Positions 8,328 to 17,303 of a stretch of DNA of 53,808 nt are shown here, piece after piece (position 1 is the stretch's first letter; every line of letters starts with the position of its first letter). The position numbers and the translations under genes were made by a program. The notes under the pieces were generated by a model. It was not told the origin of the DNA. It made no database searches and saw only the letters and a list, made by a program, of their open reading frames with translations. This DNA comes from Salegentibacter tibetensis (GTDB lineage Bacteria > Bacteroidota > Bacteroidia > Flavobacteriales > Flavobacteriaceae), in the NCBI RefSeq assembly GCF_020164485.1, contig NZ_JAIQZA010000029.1:1-53808 (forward strand), given 5' to 3'.

Positions 8328-9209
8328 ATGGCACATAAAGCAGGATTTGTAAATATTATAGGGAACCCGAACGTAGGGAAATCTACCCTTATGAATGCTT
8401 TTGTAGGCGAAAAGTTGTCTATCATAACTTCTAAAGCACAAACTACCCGCCACCGTATTTTAGGAATTGTGAATGGAGAAGATTTCCAAATGCTTCTTAG
8501 CGATACCCCGGGAATTATAAAACCGGCTTATGAGTTGCAGGAGTCTATGATGGGTTTCGTGAAGTCTGCTTTTGAAGATGCCGATGTTCTGGTTTATATG
8601 GTAGAAATTGGTGAAAAAGAGCTTAAAGATGAAGCCTTTTTTAATAAGATAATTTCAACCGAAATTCCTGTTATTTTATTGCTGAATAAAATTGATAAAT
8701 CAAACCAGGAAGAATTGGAAAGCCAGGTACAAATGTGGACTGAAAAAGTCCCCAATGCTGAAATTTTCCCGGTTTCGGCCCTGGAAGGTTTTAATGTGGC
8801 TGAAGTTTTTAACCGAATTATTGAATTATTACCCGAAGCTCCAGCCTTCTATCCAAAAGATACGCTTACCGATAAACCCGAGCGCTTCTTTGTAAATGAA
8901 ATTATACGCGAAAAGATTTTAATGCACTATAAAAAGGAAATTCCTTACGCGGTAGAAATTGATACCCAGGAATTTTTTGAAGAAGATAAAATTATTAGAA
9001 TGCGAAGCGTGATTATGGTAGAGCGTGAAACCCAAAAAGGGATCATCATTGGCCATAAAGGAGCGGCTTTAAAACGAGTTGGAGTGGAAGCCAGGAAAGA
9101 TCTTGAGAAATTCTTCGGAAAACAGGTTCATCTTGAGCTTTATGTGAAAGTGAACAAGAACTGGAGAAGTGATCAGCGCCAACTAAAGCGTTTTGGATAT
9201 AACGAATAA
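8328..9209 (+). CDS. era: GTPase Era
   Basis: A 293-residue Ras-like GTPase with a C-terminal KH domain that binds the 3' end of 16S rRNA during 30S subunit assembly. The G1 P-loop GNPNVGKS lies at residues 12-19, the switch region has a TTRHRI sequence, G3 is DTPG, and G4 is NKID. The KH domain (about 200-285) carries the GHKGAALKRVG motif, which is the RNA-binding GxxG loop. The length is normal for Era. The gene is preceded by its own -7 box and followed by two hairpins. The related GTPase gene der comes next in the same orientation, but an intervening terminator and promoter suggest separate transcription. Confidence 0.97.
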   Translation: MAHKAGFVNIIGNPNVGKSTLMNAFVGEKLSIITSKAQTTRHRILGIVNGEDFQMLLSDTPGIIKPAYELQESMMGFVKSAFEDADVLVYMVEIGEKELKDEAFFNKIISTEIPVILLLNKIDKSNQEELESQVQMWTEKVPNAEIFPVSALEGFNVAEVFNRIIELLPEAPAFYPKDTLTDKPERFFVNEIIREKILMHYKKEIPYAVEIDTQEFFEEDKIIRMRSVIMVERETQKGIIIGHKGAALKRVGVEARKDLEKFFGKQVHLELYVKVNKNWRSDQRQLKRFGYNE

Positions 9210-9247
9210 TTATTCCTGAAGAAACATATAAAAACTTCGATTTTCCT

Positions 9248-9294
9248 TTTAGAAAACTTCCGTTTTCTAAGTTTCGGGTAAACCCGAATTTTTA
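9248..9294 (+). terminator. Two-hairpin terminator after era
   Basis: TTAGAAAAC-TTCC-GTTTTCTAA is a perfect 9-bp stem-loop at about 9249-9270. It is followed by TTCGGGT-AA-ACCCGAA (about 9273-9288) and then TTTTTA. The second hairpin with its T tract is a good intrinsic terminator. Confidence 0.65.
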
Positions 9295-9305
9295 CACTAA
9301 TTTTG
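9272..9305 (+). promoter_or_regulatory. Probable promoter upstream of der
   Basis: TAATTTTG at 9298-9305 is an exact -7 match. TTTCG at 9272-9276 lies 21 bases before it as a poor -33 candidate. Transcription from here would give a leader of about 215 nt carrying a repeat hairpin. A weaker box (TCTCTTTG, 9497-9504, with TTG at 9472) lies nearer the start codon and could be a second promoter. Confidence 0.35.
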
Positions 9306-9329
9306 CAAAATAAATAAAGAGACCATTAT

Positions 9330-9422
9330 AAAAGTCTTGTTTTCGTCAAGCTAAACTTGTTTCAGTTTCTAATATGTTTTAACTATTAAAAAATTAGATC
9401 CTGAAATTAATTCAGGATGACG
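9330..9422. repeat. Dispersed repeat copy with terminal hairpin
   Basis: The segment contains TTTTCGTCAAGCTAAACTTG and ends with the hairpin ATCCTGAA-ATTAA-TTCAGGAT (9398-9418) followed by GACG. The same words (GATC, CCTGAA, TTCAGGATGACG, CGTCAAGCT) recur at about 30644-30745 and 39797-39930, so this belongs to a dispersed intergenic family. It fills most of the 318-base gap between era and der; no gene is seen there. Confidence 0.6.
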
Positions 9423-9526
9423 TATGAAAACTTTTTTGATCAGTCTTATGTTTAAGAATCAATTAAGTTTATTGGAATTAAATTCCAGTAAATACTCTCT
9501 CTTTGAGGGATTAAAGAATAAATATT

Positions 9527-10834
9527 ATGGGCAATATTGTAGCCATTGTAGGAAGACCAAATGTTGGCAAATCTACTTTTTTCAACCGTTTAATTCAACG
9601 CCGCGAGGCGATTGTAGATTCGGTTAGTGGGGTGACCCGCGATCGTCATTATGGAAAATCTGACTGGAACGGGCGTAATTTTTCCCTTATCGATACCGGT
9701 GGTTATGTAGTTGGAAGCGACGACATATTTGAAGCCGAAATAGATAAACAGGTAGAACTAGCCATAGACGAAGCCGATGCCATTATTTTTATGGTAGATG
9801 TAGAAAGCGGCGTGACTCCAATGGATGAGGATGTTGCGGAATTGCTGAGAAAAGTGGACAAACCTGTACTGTTAGCCGTAAATAAGGTGGATAATAATAA
9901 AAGACTGGAAAACGCAGTAGAATTCTACTCGCTGGGTCTTGGGGAATATTATCCTATTGCCAGCACAAACGGTAGTGGTACCGGAGATCTTCTCGATGCT
10001 TTAATTGAAGCTTTACCTGTAAGCGAAGCCGAAGAAGAAACCGAACTGCCAAGATTTGCCGTTGTGGGTCGTCCCAACGCCGGGAAATCTTCATTTATCA
10101 ACGCCTTAATTGGGGAAGAGCGTTATATAGTTACAGACATTGCCGGGACTACCCGCGATTCTATGGACACTAAGTACAATCGCTTTGGTTTTGAATTTAA
10201 CCTCGTAGATACAGCCGGGATAAGAAGAAAATCCAAGGTTAAAGAAGACCTTGAATTCTATTCGGTAATGCGATCTGTTCGCGCTATAGAAAATTGTGAT
10301 GTTTGCCTTGTAATCTTAGATGCCACCCGCGGATTTGACGGGCAGGTGCAGAATATTTTCTGGCTGGCACAAAGAAACCGAAAAGGAATTGTAATTCTTG
10401 TAAATAAATGGGATTTGGTGGAAGACAAGGAAACCAATACCATGAAAGAATTTGAAGCAATGATAAGGCGCGAAATAGAGCCTTTTACCGATGTGCCAAT
10501 CGTATTTATGTCGGTTCTTACCAAGCAGCGTATTTTTAAGGCTATAGAAACTGCCGTAAAGGTTTATGAAAACCGAAGCAAGAAAATTAAAACCCGCGAG
10601 CTTAACGATATCATGCTTCCTATAATTGAGCAAAATCCGCCGCCGGCTTATAAGGGTAAGTATGTGAAAATTAAATTTTGCACACAATTACCTACCCCTC
10701 AGCCGCAATTTGCATTTTTCTGTAATCTTCCACAGTATGTGAGGGATCCTTATAAACGATTTATAGAGAACAAATTAAGAAAGGAATTTGACCTTACGGG
10801 AGTGCCTATTTCAGTGTATTTCAGAAAAAAATAA
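9527..10834 (+). CDS. der: GTPase Der (EngA)
   Basis: A 435-residue ribosome-assembly factor with two consecutive GTPase domains and a C-terminal KH-like domain; it acts in 50S subunit maturation. Domain 1 has the P-loop GRPNVGKS at residues 9-16, DTGG as G3 and NKVD as G4. Domain 2 (from about 176) has [12 protein letters not shown] and NKWD. The KH-like tail (about 355-435) includes the conserved [13 protein letters not shown] and [12 protein letters not shown] stretches. The order and length are typical of Der. ATG at 9527 gives [11 protein letters not shown], matching the family N-terminus exactly; the longer frame starting upstream at 9424 is in a different phase and is not a gene. Confidence 0.97.
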   Translation: MGNIVAIVGRPNVGKSTFFNRLIQRREAIVDSVSGVTRDRHYGKSDWNGRNFSLIDTGGYVVGSDDIFEAEIDKQVELAIDEADAIIFMVDVESGVTPMDEDVAELLRKVDKPVLLAVNKVDNNKRLENAVEFYSLGLGEYYPIASTNGSGTGDLLDALIEALPVSEAEEETELPRFAVVGRPNAGKSSFINALIGEERYIVTDIAGTTRDSMDTKYNRFGFEFNLVDTAGIRRKSKVKEDLEFYSVMRSVRAIENCDVCLVILDATRGFDGQVQNIFWLAQRNRKGIVILVNKWDLVEDKETNTMKEFEAMIRREIEPFTDVPIVFMSVLTKQRIFKAIETAVKVYENRSKKIKTRELNDIMLPIIEQNPPPAYKGKYVKIKFCTQLPTPQPQFAFFCNLPQYVRDPYKRFIENKLRKEFDLTGVPISVYFRKK

Positions 10835-10867
10835 TTTCCCTGTTAAACTTTGTAACAAATCGAGAGT

Positions 10868-10906
10868 CTAACTACCAATATAGTTAGAAAGACATTTTAT
10901 TGTCTT
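10868..10906 (+). terminator. Paired small hairpins after der
   Basis: CTAACTA-CCAATA-TAGTTAG (10868-10887) is followed at once by AAGACA-TTTTAT-TGTCTT (10889-10906) and a T-rich stretch. Both stems are perfect but AT-rich, so termination may be partial and the second hairpin could lie in the leader of the next gene. Confidence 0.4.
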
Positions 10907-10938
10907 GATTTATTCAATTTTTAACACCTATGCTCTAA

Positions 10939-13704
10939 ATGAGAATTTTCCTTTCCCTTGCCTTGCTTTTCCTGGCAGGAAACCTAACAGCTCAAAATTT
11001 TGAAATTAATGGTAAAGTAACCGGCCCGCAGGGGGAACCGCTGGAATCGGCGACGGTTTACCTCGAAAAACCTGCAGATAGTAGTTTGGTAACCTATACT
11101 ATTTCAGATAATAGGGGAGAATTTCAACTCACGGGAAATGGAGGGCTCGAAGTCACTAACTTACTCATCTCTTACGCAGGTTTTCAAACCCACAGCCAAA
11201 AAGTTGAGATAGATGAAGATGTTGATTTAGGTACCATAAAAATGCAGGTGGCCGATAATTCTTTAGATGAAATAACGATTACTTCTTCCCGCGCTCCGGT
11301 AACTATTAAAAAAGATACCCTGGAGTTTAACGCGGCTTCTTTTAAAACCCGTAAAGACGCGAATTTAGAAGAATTACTAAAAGAATTGCCGGGTGTAGAA
11401 GTAGCTACCGATGGAAGTATTACTGTTAACGGGACTCCGGTTTCGCAAATTAAGGTGAACGGAAAAGAATTCTTTGGTGATGATCCAAAAATCGCCACTA
11501 AAAACCTTCCGAAGGAATTAATTAATAAACTCCAGGTGGTAGATAGCAAAACCAGATCTGAAGAATTTACCGGGAAAGAAGGGGATGCTGAAAATAAAAC
11601 CATCAACATAACTATAGATGAAGATAAGAATAGAGGTTTTTTCTCCAGGCTTACTACAGGCGGAGGAACCGATGATCGCTACGAATTAAGCGGAATTGGA
11701 AATTACTTTAAAAATGATATGCGGGTGAGTCTTTTGGCGAGTTCGAATAATATCAATTCCTCCGGGTTTTCTTTCGATGAAATTTATGATGCTATGGGCC
11801 GGAATGCTTATTCAATTTCCAGGAACAGAAGTGGAAATTTTAGCATTAACGGGAATAATTTTGGAACAGAAAACGGGATCACAAAATCTGATAATGCCGG
11901 GTTTAGTTTTGTGAACGAATGGCCGCAGGACACCGAGCTTTCTTCCAATTATTTTTACAGCCGGGCCGATAACATAACCGAAAGCAGAACTCAAAGAGAG
12001 AATATTTTACCAAATAGAAGGTTCTTTAATAATTCTGAATCCAGTGGTAACCGGGTTAACAATAATCACCGTTTTAATTTAGGTTTCGAGATTCAGCCAG
12101 ATACGCTAACGAGAATTTCGGTAAGGCCAAATATTACCACCAATAACGGAAGATCTTCTAATCAATCTTTTACTGAATCTATTGAAGATGATGGAACTCC
12201 TATAAACACCGCTTTAACCGATAATTATTCTGAAGTACAAAGCGTAAATTTCTCGAATAGGTTAAATTTCACCCGAAAATTTGGTAAAAATGGAGGCTTC
12301 TATAGTGTAGGTTTCAATAACCAGAACAACACCCGTTCGCAGGACAATAATTTCTTTTCAGAAAGGGAGATTTATAACCAGGAAGGTGAATTGGTAAATA
12401 CCGATTTGCAGGATCAGTTAATTTCCGAAGAAAATAAGGATAATAATTACGGGATTGATGTAAGCACCCGTTTTCCAATTACCGAAGAATTAATGCTGGA
12501 TGTAAGTTATAATTTTGATAAAGAAGACGGTCGAAATGAACGATTGGTCTATGATGCTAATGCGGAAGGTGACTACACCTTCCTTGATGATGAATTAAGT
12601 AACGATTTTGTATCAGAATCTTTTAATCACCGGCCAAGTTTGGGACTTGCCTATAATGGGGAGAAACTAAGAGCAAGTGTTTCCGGAGGTTTTCAAAGTA
12701 TAAGACTTAAAAATGAAGATCTTTTTACAGAAACTTCTATAGATAATACCTACGAAAATCTTTTTGCAAACGCTTATTTAAGGTATAGTTTAGCTCAGGG
12801 TAAATCTATTTATTTCAATTACAACAATTCCTGGGATGCACCCTCACTTACTCAATTGCAGCCGGTAACCAACACTATAAATCCGTTGAATATTATTACC
12901 GGTAATCCAGATCTTAGACCTGCTTTAAGGCATAGATTTTATTTCAACTTTAATAATTTCGATTTTAAAACCCGATCTGGTTTTTACGCATATTTAGGAG
13001 GAAATTTCACCGATGACCAGGTGGTAACCCGCAGCACGGTTGATGATGATTTGGTGAGAACCACTACCTACACCAATGTAGACGGAGCTTATAATTATTT
13101 TGGTGGAGGAAGTATTGATAAGACCTTTAAACTGGAAAATGAGAGTTCTATTAAAATTCGGGGAGGTGTTTATGGAAACTTCAATAAAAACATCGGGTTT
13201 ACGAACGAGCAACGTTTCACCTCTAAAACCCTGAACCTAACTCCTAATCTAGGAGTAGAGTATAATTTCAGAGACTTGGTAACTATTGAACCGTTCTATA
13301 GCGTTGAATTTGTTGATGCTGAATACAGTTTCAATAATAGAGAGGAAAATTATAAAAATCAAAATATTTCTCTGGCACTTACCTCTTTCTGGCCGGATAA
13401 ATTTGTATTAGGTAGTGATATTGCTTACCAGTCTATTGGAAATGCTTCTCCCGGATTTCAGAATTCTTTCTACCTATGGAATGCCAGTTTGGGCTATGAA
13501 ATTCTAGGAGATAACGGAACCTTAAAAGTAAAAGTTTTCGATTTGCTGGATCAAAATATTGCAACCCGAAGATTTACAGGGGACGATTTTATCCAGGATA
13601 CTCAAGAGCTTGTTTTGGAACAATACTTTATGCTGAGCTTTACTTATAAAATAAGCAAATTTGGAGGGAAAGATCCAAATAATAATAGGACAGGAAGAAG
13701 GTAA
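10939..13704 (+). CDS. Outer-membrane beta-barrel protein (TonB-receptor-like, OMP_b-brl type)
   Basis: A 921-residue outer-membrane protein. A signal peptide covers residues 1-19 (ending LTAQ). Residues about 22-105 form a carboxypeptidase-regulatory-like beta domain, as in SusC-type receptors. Residues about 115-235 resemble a plug (LEELLKELPGVEV, VNGKEFFGDDP), and the rest is barrel with many aromatic-ended strands and a C-terminal SFTYKISKF strand. No TonB box is obvious, no SusD partner follows, and the plug lacks typical iron-receptor motifs, so it fits the outer membrane beta-barrel family 3 group rather than a substrate-defined receptor. The cargo is unknown. It is a monocistronic gene followed by a repeat cluster. 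Confidence 0.85.
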   Translation: MRIFLSLALLFLAGNLTAQNFEINGKVTGPQGEPLESATVYLEKPADSSLVTYTISDNRGEFQLTGNGGLEVTNLLISYAGFQTHSQKVEIDEDVDLGTIKMQVADNSLDEITITSSRAPVTIKKDTLEFNAASFKTRKDANLEELLKELPGVEVATDGSITVNGTPVSQIKVNGKEFFGDDPKIATKNLPKELINKLQVVDSKTRSEEFTGKEGDAENKTINITIDEDKNRGFFSRLTTGGGTDDRYELSGIGNYFKNDMRVSLLASSNNINSSGFSFDEIYDAMGRNAYSISRNRSGNFSINGNNFGTENGITKSDNAGFSFVNEWPQDTELSSNYFYSRADNITESRTQRENILPNRRFFNNSESSGNRVNNNHRFNLGFEIQPDTLTRISVRPNITTNNGRSSNQSFTESIEDDGTPINTALTDNYSEVQSVNFSNRLNFTRKFGKNGGFYSVGFNNQNNTRSQDNNFFSEREIYNQEGELVNTDLQDQLISEENKDNNYGIDVSTRFPITEELMLDVSYNFDKEDGRNERLVYDANAEGDYTFLDDELSNDFVSESFNHRPSLGLAYNGEKLRASVSGGFQSIRLKNEDLFTETSIDNTYENLFANAYLRYSLAQGKSIYFNYNNSWDAPSLTQLQPVTNTINPLNIITGNPDLRPALRHRFYFNFNNFDFKTRSGFYAYLGGNFTDDQVVTRSTVDDDLVRTTTYTNVDGAYNYFGGGSIDKTFKLENESSIKIRGGVYGNFNKNIGFTNEQRFTSKTLNLTPNLGVEYNFRDLVTIEPFYSVEFVDAEYSFNNREENYKNQNISLALTSFWPDKFVLGSDIAYQSIGNASPGFQNSFYLWNASLGYEILGDNGTLKVKVFDLLDQNIATRRFTGDDFIQDTQELVLEQYFMLSFTYKISKFGGKDPNNNRTGRR

Positions 13705-13710
13705 ATAATA

Positions 13711-13885
13711 GCTCCCCTCCTTTCAAAGAGGGGAATGAATTCAGCAGAGCTGAAGAAAGGGGTGGTTGCCCAGAACTTATAAATTTAAAATAGACTTGGT
13801 AAGAAAAACTCCTCCGGCCGGTGGCCACCCTGCCCGACTTTGTCATTCAGGCGGGTTCCCCTTGAAAAAAGGGGAGGAGCTTTTA
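13711..13885. repeat. Two-module palindromic intergenic repeat (copy 1)
   Basis: The left module begins with the hairpin CCCCTC-N8-GAGGGG (13714-13733) and continues through GAATTCAGCAGAGCTGAAG to GGGGTGGTTG. The right module starts ACTCCTCCGGCC, includes GGCCACC and ends in CCCC-TTGAAAAAA-GGGG followed by AGGAGC. Both modules recur at 30771-30915 in a different arrangement. It begins 7 bases after the barrel gene's stop codon, and no ORF is plausible here. Confidence 0.7.
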
Positions 13886-13929
13886 TAAATTTCTAAAACA
13901 TTTTTCGATTAGGTTTCAGCCCAAAAATC

Positions 13930-14022
13930 ACTGCAAACTGATTTCCTGCCAACTGCATACTGCAGACTGAAAACTGCCAACTGAAATCGCTGCCAACTGC
14001 CAACTGGAATACTGCCTACTGA
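13930..14022. repeat. Degenerate tandem repeat of an ACTGCCAACTG-like unit
   Basis: About eight imperfect units rich in CTGC, CAACTG and TACTG run head to tail, including one exact doublet (CTGCCAACTGCCAACTG). The array abuts the stop codon of the minus-strand TPM gene at 14026. It looks like a slippage-generated low-complexity array; no coding or structural role is evident. Confidence 0.65.
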
Positions 14023-14025
14023 ACC

Positions 14026-14820
14026 CTACCAGCTTCCACCGGCACCGCCGCCGCCAAAGCCTCCACCGCCGAAGCCGCCACCAAAGCCGCCTCCGCCGCC
14101 AAAACCTCCACCGGAACTGCCGCCGCCAAATGTACCGCGTCCTAGTGAGCTTAAGATAACAGCATCTAGGAATGTGCCTCCGGCACTCCTTCGGCCACCA
14201 TTTCTTCCGCCTTTGTTTTTGTTGGCAAGAGAAACAATGATTACGAGTAGAATAATTCCCATTACAAGAAGCTGTACGGGAATCCCATCAGATTTACCAC
14301 GTCTTTGTGGTGTACCTTTAAAAGAGCCGTCTAAGACCTGGAAAATAGCTGTAGTCCCTGCGTCCAGACCATTGAAATAACTTCCATTCCTAAATTCAGG
14401 AAGGATAATTTGTTCTATTATTTGTTTACTTCGTGCATCGGTTAGATACTCTTCGAGTCCGTAACCAGTGGTGATCCAAATTTTTCGATCATTTTCAGCT
14501 ACAAGAATTAAAAGTCCGTTGTCTTTTTCGCTCTGTCCGATTCCCCATTCCTGAGCCCATTCTGCTGCGTAAACTCCTTCATATTCTCCCTGTAAAGATT
14601 CTATTGTTGCAATTACAATTTGGGTTGAGGTGGTATCAGCATAATTGATCAACTTCTGCTCCAGTTGACTTTCTTCCGAAGAAGATAGAATATCAGCTTC
14701 ATCGTAAACGCTGGTTGCCTCTGATGGTTTAGGCGGAATATCGCGCTGTGCATATATAAACCCCGAGAAACCGAGGAAAAACAAAAATATTAGTTTGAAT
14801 CTTTTAGTGAATTGTGGCAT
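14026..14820 (-). CDS. TPM-domain membrane protein with Gly-rich tail (YgcG-like)
   Basis: A 264-residue envelope protein. Residues 1-24 are a signal peptide ending YAQ, about 37-165 form a TPM domain (VYDEADILSSSEESQLEQKL, shown in part; then IVIATIESL and ILVAENDRKIWITTGYGLE), and about 182-199 form a transmembrane helix. The tail from about 215 on is almost all glycine with Phe and Ser and ends GGSW. This domain order is the usual one for YgcG-type proteins, often found with LemA, and the TPM domain has been linked to photosystem II assembly and to phosphatase activity in plants; the bacterial role is unsettled. Its start immediately follows the stop of the second TPM gene, so the two are translationally close. 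It is the last gene of a five-gene operon. Confidence 0.9.
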   Translation of the reverse strand: MPQFTKRFKLIFLFFLGFSGFIYAQRDIPPKPSEATSVYDEADILSSSEESQLEQKLINYADTTSTQIVIATIESLQGEYEGVYAAEWAQEWGIGQSEKDNGLLILVAENDRKIWITTGYGLEEYLTDARSKQIIEQIILPEFRNGSYFNGLDAGTTAIFQVLDGSFKGTPQRRGKSDGIPVQLLVMGIILLVIIVSLANKNKGGRNGGRRSAGGTFLDAVILSSLGRGTFGGGSSGGGFGGGGGFGGGFGGGGFGGGGAGGSW

Positions 14821-15261
14821 TTATCCTTTTGAAATTTCGTTGGAAAGTTCGTCCCGGGTATCTTCACTCCACGGGAAATGTTTTTTAAGCTGCTGGCCGG
14901 CAATTAGAATACCGTCTACCAAGCCTTGCTTAAACTCTCCTTTTTTAAATTTTTCTACAATAGCATCTTTTGTGCTTTCCCAGAAATTGTCTGGAACTAC
15001 ATCATTAATTCCTTTATCACCATAGATCACAAAATTATGATCATCTACGGCAACATAGATAAGCACTCCATTATCGTGCTTGGTGTTATCCATTTTCAGC
15101 ATATGAAAAACCTCCATGGCACGATCAAAAATATCCAGATCGCCGGTGGTTCTTTCAAGGTGAACCCTTACTTCACCGGAAGTGTGGCTCTCTGCCGTCC
15201 TAATGGCTTCAATGATTTCCTCTTCGTCTTTTTTGCTTAAAAAATCTTCTACTTTACTCAT
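14821..15261 (-). CDS. Small TPM-domain protein
   Basis: A 146-residue protein consisting mainly of one TPM domain (about residues 10-120: EIIEAIRTAESHTSGEVRVHLE in part, then NGVLIYVAVDDHNFVIYGDKGI). It has no signal peptide or membrane segment and should face the cytoplasm unless exported with its partners. It lies 5 bases after lemA and has no gap before the larger TPM gene. A joint function with LemA at the membrane is inferred from this conserved order. The biochemical activity is unknown. Confidence 0.88.
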   Translation of the reverse strand: MSKVEDFLSKKDEEEIIEAIRTAESHTSGEVRVHLERTTGDLDIFDRAMEVFHMLKMDNTKHDNGVLIYVAVDDHNFVIYGDKGINDVVPDNFWESTKDAIVEKFKKGEFKQGLVDGILIAGQQLKKHFPWSEDTRDELSNEISKG

Positions 15262-15266
15262 CTCGT

Positions 15267-15863
15267 CTAAAAATCAAATTCAACATCGGGGGCGTTTTCT
15301 GCACCTTCTTCTGCTTCAAAGGTTGGTTTTCTTTCAAAACCGAACATTCCGGCAAAAATATTATTAGGGAATTTTCTAATGTAGGTGTTATATTGTCTTA
15401 CCGCTTCATTGTAGCGGTTTCTCGCTACGCTAATCCGGTTTTCAGTTCCTTCTAATTGTGATTGTAATTGAAGGAAATTCTGATTCGATTTAATATCGGG
15501 ATATCTTTCTACAGTAACTAATAGCCTGGATAATGCTGAAGATAGTCCCCCCTGTGCCTGCTGGAATTGCTGAATTTGCTGCGGGTCTAAATTTCCGGCA
15601 TCAACATTTACAGAAGTGGCTTGTGCTCTTGCTTCAATAACATCGGTTAGAGTTCCGCGTTCAAAATCGGCTGAACCACTTACAGTATTTACCAAATTAG
15701 GAATAAGATCACTTCTTCGCTGATATGAATTTTCAACATCGGCCCAGTTCTTCATAACTCCTTCTTCATATTCTACCGCGGTGTTATTTACTCCTGCCGT
15801 AAGACTGTAAACAATAATGCCTAGAACTACGATAACTATAACCGGGATTAACCATTTTTTCAT
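15267..15863 (-). CDS. LemA family protein
   Basis: A 198-residue membrane-anchored protein. Residues about 5-22 are a hydrophobic anchor, followed by the LemA domain: a long helical bundle with the conserved [18 protein letters not shown] segment (about 46-63), [18 protein letters not shown] (about 122-139) and [13 protein letters not shown] (about 142-154). The family is widespread, the helical part is thought to be exposed at the membrane surface, and its function is not known. Its position between a MerR regulator and two TPM proteins is typical. The start lies 2 bases after the MerR stop codon. Confidence 0.93.
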   Translation of the reverse strand: MKKWLIPVIVIVVLGIIVYSLTAGVNNTAVEYEEGVMKNWADVENSYQRRSDLIPNLVNTVSGSADFERGTLTDVIEARAQATSVNVDAGNLDPQQIQQFQQAQGGLSSALSRLLVTVERYPDIKSNQNFLQLQSQLEGTENRISVARNRYNEAVRQYNTYIRKFPNNIFAGMFGFERKPTFEAEEGAENAPDVEFDF

Positions 15864-15865
15864 TT

Positions 15866-16195
15866 CTATAATTGATTTTTAAGATTGATTAGTTTTGCTT
15901 TTACTCCTTCCAACTTACGAATTATTTCAAAGTTGCTAAGGGTTTTGTGTTTTTCTTCTTTTAAATGTGTTTTTGCACCTTCAAGGGTGAATCCGCGTTC
16001 TTTTACAAGGTGATAAATAAGCTCTAAATTCTTAATATCCTCAGGTGTAAATTTACGATTTCCTTTTGCATTTTTCTTGGGCTGGATCACATCAAATTCC
16101 TTTTCCCAAAACCTAATTAGGGAAGTGTTTACCTTAAAGGCTTCTGCGACTTCGCCAATGCCGTAATATCTTTTGTCTGGTAAATTGAGGTGCAT
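15866..16195 (-). CDS. MerR-family transcriptional regulator
   Basis: A 109-residue DNA-binding protein. The N-terminal winged helix (about residues 8-75) shows the MerR pattern [45 protein letters not shown] short C-terminal helix (about 88-109) probably mediates dimerisation. There is no metal-binding or drug-binding C-terminal domain, so it resembles the short MerR proteins of Bacteroidota that commonly flank an M23 peptidase gene. Its ATG shares one base with the stop of the M23 gene (TAATG), which implies coupled translation. A role in controlling this operon is inferred only from position. Confidence 0.9.
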   Translation of the reverse strand: MHLNLPDKRYYGIGEVAEAFKVNTSLIRFWEKEFDVIQPKKNAKGNRKFTPEDIKNLELIYHLVKERGFTLEGAKTHLKEEKHKTLSNFEIIRKLEGVKAKLINLKNQL

Positions 16196-17172
16196 TAATC
16201 CAGGGATTGGTTTTCTTGTTGTGCTTTTTCCAGAACTTTATCAAATTCTTCCGGCGAAAGGTTTCCGTAGTAAAAATTAATCGGGTTAATTCGCTGGTCA
16301 TCTTTAAAGATCTCATAATGTAAATGCGGTCCCTGGGACCTCCCGGTACTGCCTACGTAGCCAATAATATCGCCACGTTGAACCCGCTGGCCAACTCTCA
16401 CATTATACTTATATAAATGAGCATAAAGACTGGTGTACCCATAGCCGTGGTCTACTCTTATGTGATTTCCGTAGCCGGTAGAGCGGTTATCGGCTCTTTC
16501 TATTCGGCCATTTCCAGTGGCATAAACCGGAGTGCCGCGAGGGGCACTGAAGTCCATTCCGTGGTGAAACTTTCTCACTTTGGTAAATGGATCTGTTCTC
16601 CAGCCGTAACCGGAAGCAATCCTGCTTAAGTCTACGTTCTTTACGGGCTGTATAGCGGGCACGGAAGATAATAAGCTCTCTTTTTCCTTTGCCAAACTTG
16701 CAATTTCATCAAGTGATTTAGATTGCACCACCAGCTGTTTGGTGAGGATATCCATTCGTTTGCTGGTTTCAATAATCAGTTTGGAATTATCAAAACCTTC
16801 CAGGTCTTTATAGCGGTTAATACCTCCAAAACCTGCGCGTCGCTGTTCTTCAGGAATTGGATTGGCTTCAAAATAAACCCTGTAAATATTATTGTCGCGA
16901 TCTTCAATATTAGCCAGTACATTTTGAATCTGCCCCATTTTTTTATTCAGCAACCCATATTGCAGCTCCATGTTCTGAAGTTCGCGTTTTAGCGCTTTTT
17001 CTTTGGGGGTTACAATCTGCGGAATGTTTAAATAAATCACCAGTAAAAGAAAACCGGCCAGGAAAGATCCTAAGATACTAAGCAGTACAATCCCTATACG
17101 GCGGCCCTTTCGGCGCTCTATTTTTCTATAGGATTGCGTGTCGCTATCGTAATAATATTTAACCTTCGACAT
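16195..17172 (-). CDS. M23-family (LytM-like) cell-wall metallopeptidase, membrane-anchored
   Basis: A 325-residue protein with a basic cytoplasmic N-terminus, a transmembrane helix at about 27-49, a coiled-coil stalk (about 56-90 and 130-165), and a LytM peptidase domain from about 190 to 300. The zinc-site residues are present: His203 and Asp207 in HHGMD, His283 and His285 in GPHLHYE, and His252 in SLYAHL as the additional catalytic His. It should cut peptidoglycan cross-bridges or, as in Caulobacter-type DipM/LmdC proteins, take part in envelope remodelling. It is the first gene of the operon. The -7 box at 17177-17184 would give a nearly leaderless transcript. Confidence 0.93.
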   Translation of the reverse strand: MSKVKYYYDSDTQSYRKIERRKGRRIGIVLLSILGSFLAGFLLLVIYLNIPQIVTPKEKALKRELQNMELQYGLLNKKMGQIQNVLANIEDRDNNIYRVYFEANPIPEEQRRAGFGGINRYKDLEGFDNSKLIIETSKRMDILTKQLVVQSKSLDEIASLAKEKESLLSSVPAIQPVKNVDLSRIASGYGWRTDPFTKVRKFHHGMDFSAPRGTPVYATGNGRIERADNRSTGYGNHIRVDHGYGYTSLYAHLYKYNVRVGQRVQRGDIIGYVGSTGRSQGPHLHYEIFKDDQRINPINFYYGNLSPEEFDKVLEKAQQENQSLD

Positions 17173-17176
17173 GAGT

Positions 17177-17184
17177 CAAATTTA
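17177..17184 (-). promoter_or_regulatory. -7 promoter box of the M23-MerR-LemA-TPM operon
   Basis: On the minus strand this reads TAAATTTG, an exact TAnnTTTG match, 4 bases before the ATG of the M23 gene. TTG triplets further upstream give spacings of 15 or 25 bases, just outside the usual 17-23. Confidence 0.45.
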
Positions 17185-17256
17185 TGCTATTTTTGCCAAC
17201 AATACTGAGCAATTACCGTGCTAAGTTTAGTCTGGTAAACGAACAAATATAGGAAA

Positions 17257-17289
17257 TTGTTTCAGCAACAACACAAATAATAATTTTTG
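17257..17289 (+). promoter_or_regulatory. Probable alaS promoter
   Basis: TTG at 17257-17259 and TAATTTTTG at 17281-17289 are separated by 21 bases. The -7 box has one extra T compared with TAnnTTTG. The alaS ATG is 15 bases further on. Confidence 0.4.
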
Positions 17290-17303
17290 ATTAGAGCAGT
17301 TAG

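Noticed and set aside
14174-14380. Plus-strand Pro-rich frame opposite the TPM gene
   Set aside because: It is the complement of the Gly-rich tail codons, an artefact of composition.
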